From contig JAWZDV010000022.1 of assembly GCA_034142505.1 (NCBI GenBank), positions 1 to 64,000 of the forward strand: a stretch of DNA of 64,000 nucleotides, in the 5' to 3' direction. Origin of the DNA: Hungatella_A sp034142505. GTDB taxonomy: Bacteria > Bacillota > Clostridia > Lachnospirales > Lachnospiraceae. Made by a program: the position numbers and the translations under genes. Positions within the stretch are counted from its first letter, which is position 1; each line of letters begins with the position of its first letter. Of the stretch, positions 26,411 through 36,041 are shown in pieces. The notes under the pieces were generated by a model, which was given only the letters and a program-made list of their open reading frames with translations, was not told where the DNA came from and ran no database searches.

Positions 26411-29402
26411 GGAAGATATCAGAAAACAAATTGGAGAGCTGGCGAGAGTCTACACCCCGGAGTGGGAATTCTCTGAGGAAAATCCCGACGCCGGTTCCGT
26501 GCTTGCCCTGATTTATGCCGGTCAGATGGAAAAACGGCTGGAAGTGATGAATGGGGCTTTGGACCGTTACCGGCTGGAATTTCTCAATATGCTGGGACTC
26601 ACACTGCGGCCCGCGGTCCCGGCCCAGGGTGTGATTGCTATGGATGTCGTCCACGGTGTAACGGAACATGTGCGCGTTCCTGCGGGAACAAAATTTTTGG
26701 CGGAGGGAAAGGGCGAAAGACTGCTGGTATTTGAGACAAAGGACGCCCTAAGCGTCTCCCCGGCCAGATTGACAGATATTGTGGGAATTGAGAAGGCTTC
26801 CGGGAAGATCATTCCCTGGAAAGGGGATTTGCAGCCTGTGGATATTCTGGGAATCCGTCTGGAGGTGGAAGATGTCTGCCGGGAAGGAATCTGGTTTCAG
26901 GGAGTGCTGCTTTGTTTTCAAAATTTCATGAACCGGCCGGGAGAGACGATCCGTTTCAAGACCGGAATCGAAGGATTTTCCGACGAGACAGAGGATTATG
27001 AATTCCTGGCTTATACGGAAAAAGGGTTTTGTTCCATTCATCCGGTCTGCGAGGCAGGCAGGATTGTGGAATTTCAATTGGAAATGCCGCTTGGGGAACT
27101 GAGCTATGAGGGCAGTTCCTACAAGGCAATTCTGATCAGGCGGCGCTGCCCTGCGAAAACGCCGGTGTATGCGGCGGGAATCGGACTGGCGGCTGCCGGA
27201 ACGGCAGAACGGGCGGAATATAAAAGCTGCGGGGAGGAAGAACTGACCGGAGCGCGTTTTTATCCATTTGGAGAGCGGATCAATCTGTATGAGGAATGTT
27301 ATATCGGAAGCAGCGGGCAGTTTGGAAGATTCGGCGCCAGGATCAGTTTAAACTTCACGTTGTCCTATGAGGAGCGTGATTTCTCCTATACAGGAGAGGA
27401 GGAGCCCTTTGACTTAAAACCCATAAGAAAGAAACCGCGGGAGGCATGGAGACAGAACCAGGTTTTATGCGCCGTTGACGCGGTGGCCCTGGAATATTTT
27501 AATGGAACCGGCTGGCGGAAGCTTCCCTGTGATATGGACGTGCAGACACTGTTCAACGGGACCGTTTGCGGAGAAATCAGATGTTCCTTCTTCTGCCCGG
27601 AGGACTGGGAAAATGCTGTGGCAGGCGGATACGAGGGGAAGCTTCTGCGGTTTCGGATCACGCGGGCCGAGAACTGTTATATGCTTCCCTGCCGACAGAA
27701 AGTGCCGGTGATCTCAGACCTTGAGATCAGCTGCTCTTATGAGGGAATCTGGCGGGAGCCGGACCGGGTGTTTGTCTACGGAGGGGATCAGGGTCAGGAG
27801 GTGGAGATGACGGACCGGCTGCGGTCGTCCGGCCGGCTGGAAGCATTTTCACCGATTCCCTGGAAAGAGGACTGTCTGTATCTTGGATTTGACCGGAAAT
27901 TCACGGAAGGGCCGGTCAGTTTCTTTGTAAAGCTTCATGAAGACAGCGATGCGGCGGAGCTGGAGCCGGTGTATTCTTACGGGACAGCGGGCGGATTTAA
28001 GCGGCTGGAGGCGATTGACAATACGGAGCGTCTCACCTCCTCCGGCACGGTGATGTTTATGCCGCCGGGGGATATGGCGGAGACGGAGATTGCCGGAAAA
28101 CGGGCTTATTGGCTCAGACTTGAGGATGCCAAGGAACGGTATCCGGCAGGTAATTTATATCCAACTGTGATAGAAGACCTGATCTGGAACGCCGTGGCGG
28201 TGCACAATGTCGATACACGGGCCAGGGAGGATTTTTTCCTGGACATGCCAGGGCCAGATATGGAATTTGAATTGGGAAACGGGCCGGTCCTGGAAGCGGA
28301 GGTCTATGTGAATGAAAGGGATGATCTGACGGTGGCCGCGAAAAAAAAACTGCTTCACGATTGCCCGGAGGATGTCCGTGTAGAGTATGACTCCCTGGGG
28401 GAGATTCGGGAATTTTTTGTGAGATGGCGGGAGATTGATGATTTTAGCCATTCCGGGCCGGAGGACCGCCATTACGTGATTGACCGGGTCAACCATATCC
28501 TGCGCTTTGGCAATGGGATTCACGGAAAAATACCGAACGAAAAAAATGGTACGGCCTTTACCGTGTCCTTATCCGGCTGTGACGGGGAGGAGGGGAATGT
28601 GCCTGCAGGTTCCGTCACGGAGTCGGCCTCCAATCTGATGTTTCTGGATCAAATCCGGAATCCGGCCGGGATGCGCGGAGGCACTAATATAGAAGATTTG
28701 GAACATGCCTGTGAACGCGGGACGGCGGTTTTTAATTCCAGGGGACGTCTGGTGAGCCGCCAGGATTATATCCGGGAGACGCTTGGGTATTCCAACCATA
28801 TTGACAAAGCGGCTTGTATCATTGGGCAGGACGGATCGATCAGTCTTGTACTGTTGATGAAGGATTACAGGGAAGGTTCCGGTTCCTTTCACCAGATGCG
28901 GCAAAAATTAAAAGAGTGGCTGCTGAAGCGGTGTGAAGTGGGAGTCGGGCCGGACAGCTTAAGGATTGTGGAGCCTGAGTTTGTAAGAATTCATACGGAA
29001 ATCTGGGTGGAGTTATGGCATGCGGAGTCGGCATTTGAGATTCAGGACCGGATTGTGGCGGCGGTGGAAGAGTTTTTAGAGCCGGTATCGTCAGGAACCA
29101 TGTCGTTAGGAACTATGTCGTCAGGAATCGTGTCATCTGGCACTATATCCCCCGGAACCGTATCACCTGGCTTGGGAAATGGCTGGGAGATCGGTGTACT
29201 GCCCCAGGAAGAGCAGATTTTGAGGATGCTGCAGTCCCTTCATTTTGAGGGGAGACTGCTTCATCTTTTGGTCAGCGCGGAGTGCCGGGGGAGGGGGGAG
29301 ACAGAGCTTTCAGCGGTCAGGGGGAATCCGTTTGTGATCGGTATCAACGGGAAACACCGGATTCATTTATCCCTGCCGGGAGAGAACGGAGGACGGTTAT
29401 GA
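26391..29402 (+). CDS. Baseplate J-like wedge protein 1 (Pvc11-like)
   Basis: The 1003-aa product has the gpJ/gp6 wedge core late in the sequence (YVIDRVNHILRFGNGIHGKI, RGTAVFNSRGRLVSRQDYI) preceded by a long N-terminal extension, as in Pvc11/Afp11. It builds the baseplate wedges. A Ser/Gly/Thr repeat insert near residues 900-930 interrupts the C-terminal domain and looks like a recent expansion. The start is ATG 26391 inside the gp25 gene; the stop overlaps the next ATG (ATGA). Confidence 0.88.
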   Translation: MDLWKSEEDIRKQIGELARVYTPEWEFSEENPDAGSVLALIYAGQMEKRLEVMNGALDRYRLEFLNMLGLTLRPAVPAQGVIAMDVVHGVTEHVRVPAGTKFLAEGKGERLLVFETKDALSVSPARLTDIVGIEKASGKIIPWKGDLQPVDILGIRLEVEDVCREGIWFQGVLLCFQNFMNRPGETIRFKTGIEGFSDETEDYEFLAYTEKGFCSIHPVCEAGRIVEFQLEMPLGELSYEGSSYKAILIRRRCPAKTPVYAAGIGLAAAGTAERAEYKSCGEEELTGARFYPFGERINLYEECYIGSSGQFGRFGARISLNFTLSYEERDFSYTGEEEPFDLKPIRKKPREAWRQNQVLCAVDAVALEYFNGTGWRKLPCDMDVQTLFNGTVCGEIRCSFFCPEDWENAVAGGYEGKLLRFRITRAENCYMLPCRQKVPVISDLEISCSYEGIWREPDRVFVYGGDQGQEVEMTDRLRSSGRLEAFSPIPWKEDCLYLGFDRKFTEGPVSFFVKLHEDSDAAELEPVYSYGTAGGFKRLEAIDNTERLTSSGTVMFMPPGDMAETEIAGKRAYWLRLEDAKERYPAGNLYPTVIEDLIWNAVAVHNVDTRAREDFFLDMPGPDMEFELGNGPVLEAEVYVNERDDLTVAAKKKLLHDCPEDVRVEYDSLGEIREFFVRWREIDDFSHSGPEDRHYVIDRVNHILRFGNGIHGKIPNEKNGTAFTVSLSGCDGEEGNVPAGSVTESASNLMFLDQIRNPAGMRGGTNIEDLEHACERGTAVFNSRGRLVSRQDYIRETLGYSNHIDKAACIIGQDGSISLVLLMKDYREGSGSFHQMRQKLKEWLLKRCEVGVGPDSLRIVEPEFVRIHTEIWVELWHAESAFEIQDRIVAAVEEFLEPVSSGTMSLGTMSSGIVSSGTISPGTVSPGLGNGWEIGVLPQEEQILRMLQSLHFEGRLLHLLVSAECRGRGETELSAVRGNPFVIGINGKHRIHLSLPGENGGRL
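29088..29172 (+). repeat. In-frame 15-bp repeats in J-like protein 1
   Basis: About six degenerate 15-bp units encode SGTMS-like pentapeptides (SSGTMSLGTMSSGIVSSGT and beyond). All changes keep the frame. Confidence 0.75.
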
Positions 29403-31573
29403 TAGGAAGACCCAGTGAAGAGATTAAGACATATGAGGAAGTGATCGGGGAGGCGGTGGCAAAGCTCCCGCTTCTCAGTACAGAATGGACCAACTACAAT
29501 GTCTCGGACCCTGGAATTACAATGTTACAGAATTTTTCCGCATTTCACGTGATTCAGGAGAGCAGCATCAGGGAGATCACAGAGCAGGTGCGCCGGAATT
29601 TACTGAAGCTGATGGGATTTACGGCGGGAGTCAGCCGGCCGGGTCATGCCTTTTTGGTTCCAACGCCTGAGAACGGACCGTTTTACCTGCCGGCGCACCA
29701 GAGAATACCGGCTGGCGAGACTTTTTTTGAGACTGTAAAAGAGGAGTCAGCCAGCCCGGGAGGGTTGTCCGGGGTATGGCTGGAGGAGAGCGGGACGCTT
29801 CGGGAAGTGACTTATCTGTTGAAATCCGAGACGATTGGGGCAGTTTCTGTGTTTGGAGGCGCATCCGGCAGTGACTCAAGAGGTGCATCTGGCGGTGATT
29901 CAAGAGGGGCATCCAGCGGTGATTCAAGAGGGGCATCCAGCGGTGTTCCCCGTGGCGCTGCTGGTGAAGATCCGGTGCCTGGGAATGGGATCTGGCTGGT
30001 GTTTGACCGGATGCCGGACCCGGGGGAGGAAATCGCCTTATATTTTGCCGTAGACGAGGGAAAAAGAAATCCCTTTGCTTCAGATCATATTCCGGAGTTC
30101 GCAAAGCTTTCCTGGCAGTGCTTTACCACGAAGGGATGGGAGCGTGTGGAGACCATAGATGAAACCGCGCATTTTCTGACCGGGGGCCGGGTGAGATTCA
30201 CCATTCCGGCAAACGGAGCAAAGCGGTTTCAGGATCAAATGATTGACGGCTATGTGATCCGCTGCAGACTGGTGAAAAGCAGTTACGACCGCCCTCCTGT
30301 GATCCGGGCTGTCTATGACCATGTGATTGAGGTGGAGCAAAAGAGAACACTTGCGGCCATGTTCCGTTTTGACGGAGTACAGATGGTGATTCCAAGCGCC
30401 ATGGCAAGAGACGGAGCCATGGAGGTCTACGTCCAGGAGCGGGAACATGAAAATTACCGGCGTTATGAACGGGGAGACGGCGGACAAACCAACCGTTTTT
30501 ATCGGCTGTCAGCGGATGTCTTGGAAAATCCGGTGGTGGAAATCAACTGGGCGGCCGACCGCTTTGAAGATCAGCCGGCCCCGCAGTCTGTTGTCGTGGT
30601 CTGCTGGGCAAAGGACGCGGTGCTTTACCGAAACTTGGGGACCGTATACGGATATGACGATCAAATCATGGAAATCGAACATGCAAAGCAGATCATCCCG
30701 GAGGGATTCTGTGTGATGGCAAAAATGAAGAACCGGGATGGTACAGAAGAATACCGGTTCGCAGTTCCGGGAATGGACGGAGAAGATGATCTGGGGTATG
30801 AGCTGCTCTCGCGGGAGGGAAGCCTTCGAATCTATCATCCTGGTTACCGTCGGGAATGCCAGCTGTACCTGGCGTCCTGTGCTGTGGTGAGAGGCGGCGC
30901 AGGCACGCTGAGACAGGGGAGCCGTCTCAATGCGGACGGTACCTCGCTGGTCAGTGTTTCCCCGGAACGGGGCGGCGCCGTCTGCGAGTCTGTAGAGGAA
31001 TTGGAGAAGCGTTTTGCGGAGGAGTTAAGCCATCCCCAGACGGCAGTGACGGCCGGTGATTATGAAGAAATAACCCGCCGGACCCCGGGGCTGTGTATCG
31101 ATCAGGTGAAAGCCTGGATGAACGAAGAGGAGAACCGGGTGGAAATCGCCGTCAAGCCGTCTGGCAGAGGGGCATTTCCACGGCTTTCAGACCTCTATAA
31201 GCGGGAAATTCATAGTTATCTGGAACCCAGGCGGATGACGTCCACAGAAATCATCTTAACAGGGCCAAAATACGTTTCCATATCTCTGCATGGGAGGATT
31301 CGGGGGAAAAAGAGATTCGGGGACTGCCAGGGGCTTGTCACAAGATTTCTGAAGCGCCGTTTTGAGGAGCTGGCGTCAAAGGCGGGATTTGGAGGAGCGA
31401 TATCCTTCCATCTGCTTTACCGGGAGCTGGAGGAACTGGACTGTGTGGCCGAGGTCTGTGATTTAGAGGCATATCCCCAGAGATCAGGCGCCGGAATCCA
31501 CGGAGGGGAAATCCGGCTGGATCATGACTGCCTGGGATACCTTGGGGATGTAAAGATGGAGATTATTTACTGA
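29399..31573 (+). CDS. Baseplate J-like wedge protein 2 (Pvc12-like)
   Basis: The 724-aa product begins with the typical second-J start, GRPSEEIKTYEEVIGEAVAK, then EWTNYNVSDPGITMLQNFSA, and ends in a gpJ-like C-terminal region (EEITRRTPGLCIDQVKAWMN). It pairs with J-like protein 1 in the wedge. A GASSGDSR-type octapeptide repeat sits at residues 153-190. The start is ATG 29399, overlapping the previous TGA. Confidence 0.87.
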   Translation: MIGRPSEEIKTYEEVIGEAVAKLPLLSTEWTNYNVSDPGITMLQNFSAFHVIQESSIREITEQVRRNLLKLMGFTAGVSRPGHAFLVPTPENGPFYLPAHQRIPAGETFFETVKEESASPGGLSGVWLEESGTLREVTYLLKSETIGAVSVFGGASGSDSRGASGGDSRGASSGDSRGASSGVPRGAAGEDPVPGNGIWLVFDRMPDPGEEIALYFAVDEGKRNPFASDHIPEFAKLSWQCFTTKGWERVETIDETAHFLTGGRVRFTIPANGAKRFQDQMIDGYVIRCRLVKSSYDRPPVIRAVYDHVIEVEQKRTLAAMFRFDGVQMVIPSAMARDGAMEVYVQEREHENYRRYERGDGGQTNRFYRLSADVLENPVVEINWAADRFEDQPAPQSVVVVCWAKDAVLYRNLGTVYGYDDQIMEIEHAKQIIPEGFCVMAKMKNRDGTEEYRFAVPGMDGEDDLGYELLSREGSLRIYHPGYRRECQLYLASCAVVRGGAGTLRQGSRLNADGTSLVSVSPERGGAVCESVEELEKRFAEELSHPQTAVTAGDYEEITRRTPGLCIDQVKAWMNEEENRVEIAVKPSGRGAFPRLSDLYKREIHSYLEPRRMTSTEIILTGPKYVSISLHGRIRGKKRFGDCQGLVTRFLKRRFEELASKAGFGGAISFHLLYRELEELDCVAEVCDLEAYPQRSGAGIHGGEIRLDHDCLGYLGDVKMEIIY
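29857..29966 (+). repeat. In-frame 24-bp repeats in J-like protein 2
   Basis: Four 24-bp units encode GASGSDSR, GASGGDSR, GASSGDSR and GASSGVPR, followed by a partial GAAGED. They form a flexible linker and are likely to vary in copy number. Confidence 0.85.
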
Positions 31574-31646
31574 CTTGTCATCGGCAGTTTGATATGGCGG
31601 TCAGACAACATAGGAGGCGGGCGCCAGCCTGCAGGGAGGTGAGTAT

Positions 31647-32696
31647 GTGGCAATACCGATAAAAAAATACCGGCTTATGAAATCCAGACTGGAAGAGGGG
31701 ATGGAGAGAGGATTCTCTGCCGGAGTGGATGGCGTGTGTCTGACGGAGGGGGAACAGATCCATATCCTGCGCCCGGAACGCCTGGACAGCGCCATGGAAG
31801 CCTGCGTCTGGGGGCGCATGGTGATTGACGCCAGCCTTCCGGCAGACAGTGTGATGACCGTCTGTGTCTATGCTTCGGACGAGGAACTTCTGGTGCCGGA
31901 GCGGTGCACCAGAATCGTAGATGCCTGCGACTTACTGCTCTATGGGCAGGAGGGGCGGTATTTGTGGATCTGGCTGGAGATTGTGGGGATGGGACGGGGA
32001 TGTATCCGGGAGATTTTAGTATACACCCCGGGGGACATCTTCCTTAATACCTTTCCGGAAATATACCGGGAGCACGGAAGCTTCTTTCATCGCTATTTAT
32101 CGATCTTTTCCTCCATCTATCTGGATTTTCAACAGAAGATTGACGCTCTTCACACCTGGATTGACTTAGAGACCTCGCCGCCGGAAATTCTGCCTGTTCT
32201 GGCAGACTGGCTGGGCATCGATGTGGAGGACTCCCTGCTGGAGCGCGGGGACTTAAGGCGCCTTTTAAAGGATGCCCCCTATCTCATCCGGTACAAGGGA
32301 ACAAAAGGGGCGGTAGAACACCTTGCCGGTCTGCTTCTGGATTCGGAAGTGATCGTTGTGGAACGGGGAAAAGAACGGGATTTGGAAGGGCGATTTCAGG
32401 AGACCTTTAACCGTCTGTACGGTATGGGAGCTTACGATATTACCATCCTTGCCATGCGGGAATATGACGAGACCTTAAAGAACCGTCTGCTGTGTCTGCT
32501 GGATCAGTTTAAGCCGGTGCGCTGCCAGGTAAATGTAGTATTTATGAGAAAAAACAGTAGTTTGGGCGGTTATTGTTATTTGGATATCAATGCCGCGATT
32601 CACGAGAGTCAGGCCGGCGTGCTGGAGGGCGGCTGCGCTTTGGATGACGGCGGATTCATGGAACAGCCAGCGATAGGAAAAAGGGATAGACAATGA
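31647..32696 (+). CDS. gpI-like tail protein (TIGR02242-type)
   Basis: The 349-aa product has the P2 gpI / TIGR02242 pattern in its middle: YLSIFSSIYLDFQQKIDAL, then PPEILPVLADWLGIDVEDS, LLKDAPYLIRYKGTKGAVEH and KPVRCQVNVVFM. It completes the wedge-side baseplate and often attaches fibres. No tail-fibre gene follows, so the receptor-binding part is not evident. The GTG at 31647 follows AGGGAGGTGAG. The stop overlaps the next ATG. Confidence 0.85.
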   Translation: MAIPIKKYRLMKSRLEEGMERGFSAGVDGVCLTEGEQIHILRPERLDSAMEACVWGRMVIDASLPADSVMTVCVYASDEELLVPERCTRIVDACDLLLYGQEGRYLWIWLEIVGMGRGCIREILVYTPGDIFLNTFPEIYREHGSFFHRYLSIFSSIYLDFQQKIDALHTWIDLETSPPEILPVLADWLGIDVEDSLLERGDLRRLLKDAPYLIRYKGTKGAVEHLAGLLLDSEVIVVERGKERDLEGRFQETFNRLYGMGAYDITILAMREYDETLKNRLLCLLDQFKPVRCQVNVVFMRKNSSLGGYCYLDINAAIHESQAGVLEGGCALDDGGFMEQPAIGKRDRQ

Positions 32697-33040
32697 GAAA
32701 TAGAAATGAGGAATCCAAGAACAGAAAGGATGAAATAGAGATGAACATTGCAGCAGAAAAGGGAGAAGGAAGCATCACATTGAAGGTGGAAGGCCGGGTA
32801 GATACCATCACAAGCCCGGTTCTCCAGGAAGCCATTTTAAATAATTTTCAAAAAACAGGATGTCTGATCCTGGATTTTGCAGGCGTGGAGTATGTCAGCA
32901 GTGCAGGACTCCGTGCTCTTCTGATCGGAGAGAAGACAGCTAAAGGAAAGGGCGGCTCCATGAAGCTGATTCATGTGGCGCCGTCGGTGATGAGTGTGTT
33001 TGAGGTAACCGGCTTTATCAGTATTCTGCATATTGAGTGA
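32693..33040 (+). CDS. STAS-domain anti-sigma factor antagonist
   Basis: The 115-aa product is a RsbV/SpoIIAA-like STAS protein: EGRVDTITSPVLQEAI, LILDFAGVEYVSSAGLRAL, with the phosphorylatable Ser at 69 or 70. In partner switching the dephosphorylated form binds the kinase and frees its target. It begins at ATG 32693 inside the gpI stop (ATGA), so it is co-translated with the injector genes. An internal ATG at 32741 would remove a charged 16-residue leader and is possible. Confidence 0.92.
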   Translation: MRNRNEESKNRKDEIEMNIAAEKGEGSITLKVEGRVDTITSPVLQEAILNNFQKTGCLILDFAGVEYVSSAGLRALLIGEKTAKGKGGSMKLIHVAPSVMSVFEVTGFISILHIE

Positions 33041-33051
33041 GGAAAATGCCT

Positions 33052-33486
33052 ATGAAAGAATTGGTGATACAAGCGGATATGGGAAATCTAGAGCGGATTG
33101 ACAAGATGATCGACCAGGAACTGGAGGGCATGAACTTAAGCCGGGAGGACCAGATCGCCCTCCATATCGCGGTGGAGGAGATATACAGCAACATCGCTTT
33201 CTACGCCTATCCGGTGCCGCCGGGAACCGTGAAGGTGCGATTAGAATTTGACGCTTCCAAACGGGAGATGAAGATCCAGTTTCTGGACCGTGGAATTCCA
33301 TACAATCCACTTGAGAAAACGGACCCGGACATCACGCTGGCTGCGGAAGAGCGTCAGATCGGCGGCCTGGGAATCTATATGGTAAAAAACAGTATGGACC
33401 AGGTAGATTACCGCTACGAGGACGGCTGGAATGTATTTACGATGAAAAAATGCATGGCTGAGGGAGGGAATACAAAGGATGTATGA
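33052..33486 (+). CDS. RsbW-like serine kinase / anti-sigma factor
   Basis: The 144-aa product is a HATPase_c protein of the RsbW/SpoIIAB type: AVEEIYSNIAFYAY (N box), LDRGIPYNPLEKTDPD (G1), GGLGIYMVKNSMDQVDY (G2). It should phosphorylate the STAS partner and bind a sigma factor or another target. No sigma factor gene is in the window, so the target may be elsewhere or may be an injector component. The ATG at 33052 is best placed behind GAGTGAGGA; GTG 33037 and ATG 33046 are alternatives. It overlaps the next gene by 8 bp. Confidence 0.9.
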   Translation: MKELVIQADMGNLERIDKMIDQELEGMNLSREDQIALHIAVEEIYSNIAFYAYPVPPGTVKVRLEFDASKREMKIQFLDRGIPYNPLEKTDPDITLAAEERQIGGLGIYMVKNSMDQVDYRYEDGWNVFTMKKCMAEGGNTKDV

Positions 33487-33859
33487 GTCAGAAAGAAGAG
33501 AAAAGAACCTAGAACACAAAAAAAGCAGTCCTGTGGTCAAATCGGTGCAGAGAAAGCAGAACCCCAATATGACCGGGATACCGGATGCTATGAAATCCCG
33601 GTATGAATCCCTGTCCGGCTTCTCTATGGATGATGTAAAGGTTCATTACAATTCATCAAAGCCCGCCACAGTCCAGGCCCTGGCCTACACCCAGGGAACC
33701 AACGTCTATATGGGCGCCGGTCAGGAGAAACATTTAGGCCATGAACTGTGGCACGTGGTACAGCAGAAACAGGGCAGAGTACATCCGACCGGGAACGTCG
33801 GCGGGATGCCGCTCAATGACAGCGCCGCGCTGGAGCGCGAAGCGGACCGGATGAGATAA
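33479..33859 (+). CDS. Standalone DUF4157 protein with HExxH motif
   Basis: The 126-aa product consists of a basic N terminus (about 30 residues), then the DUF4157 domain: GIPDAMKSRYESLSGFSMDD, VKVHYNSSKPATVQALAYTQ, GTNVYMGAGQEK and LGHELWHVVQQKQGRV, with the zinc-metallopeptidase-like HELWH. DUF4157 is strongly linked to extracellular CIS loci and usually forms the N terminus of a larger toxin. Here the gene stops right after LEREADRMR, where a toxin part would normally begin, and the next gene's ribosome site follows at once. It may be a separate loading or maturation factor, or a cargo remnant. Confidence 0.88.
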   Translation: MYESERREKNLEHKKSSPVVKSVQRKQNPNMTGIPDAMKSRYESLSGFSMDDVKVHYNSSKPATVQALAYTQGTNVYMGAGQEKHLGHELWHVVQQKQGRVHPTGNVGGMPLNDSAALEREADRMR

Positions 33860-33876
33860 AAGGGGTGGAGATAAAC

Positions 33877-36039
33877 ATGAAAAGAAAGATAACAAATTCC
33901 ATCCGCTGCAAGATCACTGCCATGGCCCTTGGGATCTCCGTGCTGGCGGTGGTGCTCTGCGGGGCGGCGGCTGTCTGGGGGATGAAGAATATGATATCGG
34001 AGGCAGCCACCGCCAGCCGGTCGCTGGGGGAAACGGCGGCCTACGACAGCAGAACCTCCCTTGTCAAACAGGCCCAGAACGGCTTGAGGGAACAGGTCAA
34101 ACAGAAAGCCGCTCTGACAGAGGAGCGGCTTAAAACTATCGCCGGTCAGGTGGATATGACAGCTGGTTATATGACAGGGGTCTATTCCGAACCGGACCGG
34201 TATCTTCCGGTGATTGTAGAAAAACCGGCTATGGAGAACGCGGGAACATGGACTCTGCAGTACAGCCTGGTAGAGCAGATCGATTATCAGAACGTGCAGC
34301 CGGAAATCAATCTTGCGGGCAATCTCTATCATATGGCAGCGCCCCTTTGTGAGCAGCATGACACCGTAAGCTCCATCTATTTTTCCTCCCGCAGCGGCTT
34401 TATGATTTCTTACGATAAAAATTCGGACAATATGTTTGAGGGAAAACAAGAGGGGGAACCGGCGGAACTTTTTGCGGGCCATTACGATCCCCGTGACAGA
34501 GACTGGTACCGGGAGGCGGTGGAGACCGGCGGCCCCGTATTTACGGAAACCTATTTGGATACCTTTGGCCGTCTGCTGATCTCCTGCGCCGCCCCGGTTT
34601 ATGGCAAAGACAGAGAACCGGCCGGAGTTCTGGCGATGGATATTCTGATTGAAGATATCAACCAGTCCGTTGTTTCCGCCCAGGTTGGGGAGAATGGGTA
34701 TGTGTTTCTCATGAATCATGACGGTACGGTCGTCTCAGCCCCGGATCTGGCGGTGGAGAACGGAACCTATGAGTCAGAAAACCTGATGGAAGTGGAGGAA
34801 ATGAGAGATCTTGCCAGGCGCATGGCCTCCGGGCAGAGCGGCCTGGTCTCCTTAAGGGTGAACGGGGAAGATGTCTTCGCGGCCTTTGAACCCATTGCGC
34901 CAACCGGCTGGAGTATGGCTATGGTGCTCCCCCAGGAGGAGGTCATCGCCCCGGCGGTTGTGAGCTATGAAAATATTCTCGCCGTCACGAGTCAGGCCAA
35001 TGCCCAGATGGAGGGAATTGCCCATTCCGCAATGGTGGGAGTGCTGCTTCTGTCAGCGCTGATTCTGGCAGGAGTCTTATTCTTCACAGAACTTCGTTCC
35101 AGAAAGATCACGGAACCTATCACCAGGCTGACGAAGGAGGTCGGCATCATCGGGCAGGGCAATTTAAACCATGTGGTGGAAATGCATACCGGCGATGAAT
35201 TGGAAACCCTGGGCAATGCGTTCAATCAAATGACAAAATCCTTAAGTGAGTACATGGAACATCTGGCGGAGGTGACGGCGGACCGGGAGAGAATTGCCAC
35301 AGAGCTCAACGTGGCATCTACCATTCAGTCCAGTATGCTGCCCTGCATTTTCCCCGCATTTCCGGATCAGAAGGATTTCGATATTTATGCGGATATGCAT
35401 CCGGCAAAAGCGGTGGGAGGGGATTTCTATGACTTCTTCAAGACCGATGAGAATCATCTTTGGGTGGTGATTGCCGACGTATCCGGAAAAGGGGTTCCGG
35501 CGGCGCTGTTCATGGTCATTGCCAAGACCATGCTGAAAAACTATGCCGGCTTTGGCGCGTCCCCGGCCGAGGTGCTGTCTATCGTCAATGACCGCCTCTG
35601 CGAGAACAACGAGGCGGATATGTTTGTGACTGTGTTTATGGGGGTATTTGAGATATCCAGCGGGATTTTCACCTTCAGCAATGCCGGCCACAATTATCCG
35701 CTGCTGTACCGGAAACAGAAAGGTTTTGACTGGCTGAAGACCCGCCCGGACTTCGTGATCGCAGGGATGGAGGGAATTCCATTTGGGGATCACACCGTGG
35801 AAATGAAACCGGGGGACCGCCTGTTCCTCTATACGGATGGTGTAACGGAAGCATTAAATAGGAAGGAAGAACTTTACGGGGATGACCGTTTGATGGAGAC
35901 GCTGAACCGGCCGGAGACGGCGGCAATGTCCCTGGATGAGCTGGTGGCTTATATGAAAGCAGATATTGCCTCCTTTGCGGATGGAGCGGAACAGGCGGAT
36001 GATATCACCATGCTGGTGATGGAGATCCGGGAGGAGTGA
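33877..36039 (+). CDS. Membrane SpoIIE/RsbU-type PP2C phosphatase, dCache-HAMP
   Basis: The 720-aa product has a membrane span near residues 15-38, a large extracytoplasmic dCache-like sensor (DPRDRDWYREAVETGGPVF is typical), a second span near 385-405, a HAMP domain, a short coiled coil and a PP2C domain of the SpoIIE type. Catalytic signs are KAVGGDFYDFF, VVIADVSGKGVPAALFM, LYTDGVTEALN and ADDITMLVM. It should dephosphorylate the STAS protein in response to an outside signal. The ATG at 33877 follows AAGGGGTGGAG. Confidence 0.92.
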   Translation: MKRKITNSIRCKITAMALGISVLAVVLCGAAAVWGMKNMISEAATASRSLGETAAYDSRTSLVKQAQNGLREQVKQKAALTEERLKTIAGQVDMTAGYMTGVYSEPDRYLPVIVEKPAMENAGTWTLQYSLVEQIDYQNVQPEINLAGNLYHMAAPLCEQHDTVSSIYFSSRSGFMISYDKNSDNMFEGKQEGEPAELFAGHYDPRDRDWYREAVETGGPVFTETYLDTFGRLLISCAAPVYGKDREPAGVLAMDILIEDINQSVVSAQVGENGYVFLMNHDGTVVSAPDLAVENGTYESENLMEVEEMRDLARRMASGQSGLVSLRVNGEDVFAAFEPIAPTGWSMAMVLPQEEVIAPAVVSYENILAVTSQANAQMEGIAHSAMVGVLLLSALILAGVLFFTELRSRKITEPITRLTKEVGIIGQGNLNHVVEMHTGDELETLGNAFNQMTKSLSEYMEHLAEVTADRERIATELNVASTIQSSMLPCIFPAFPDQKDFDIYADMHPAKAVGGDFYDFFKTDENHLWVVIADVSGKGVPAALFMVIAKTMLKNYAGFGASPAEVLSIVNDRLCENNEADMFVTVFMGVFEISSGIFTFSNAGHNYPLLYRKQKGFDWLKTRPDFVIAGMEGIPFGDHTVEMKPGDRLFLYTDGVTEALNRKEELYGDDRLMETLNRPETAAMSLDELVAYMKADIASFADGAEQADDITMLVMEIREE

Positions 36040-36041
36040 CT

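Noticed and set aside
29857..29966. Short direct repeats as a CRISPR array
   Set aside because: The units are 24 bp, contiguous without spacers, and in frame within a coding gene.
13920..32696. Prophage interpretation of the tail genes
   Set aside because: No integrase, terminase, portal, capsid, holin or endolysin gene is present, and DUF4255, DUF4280 and DUF4157 mark CIS loci.
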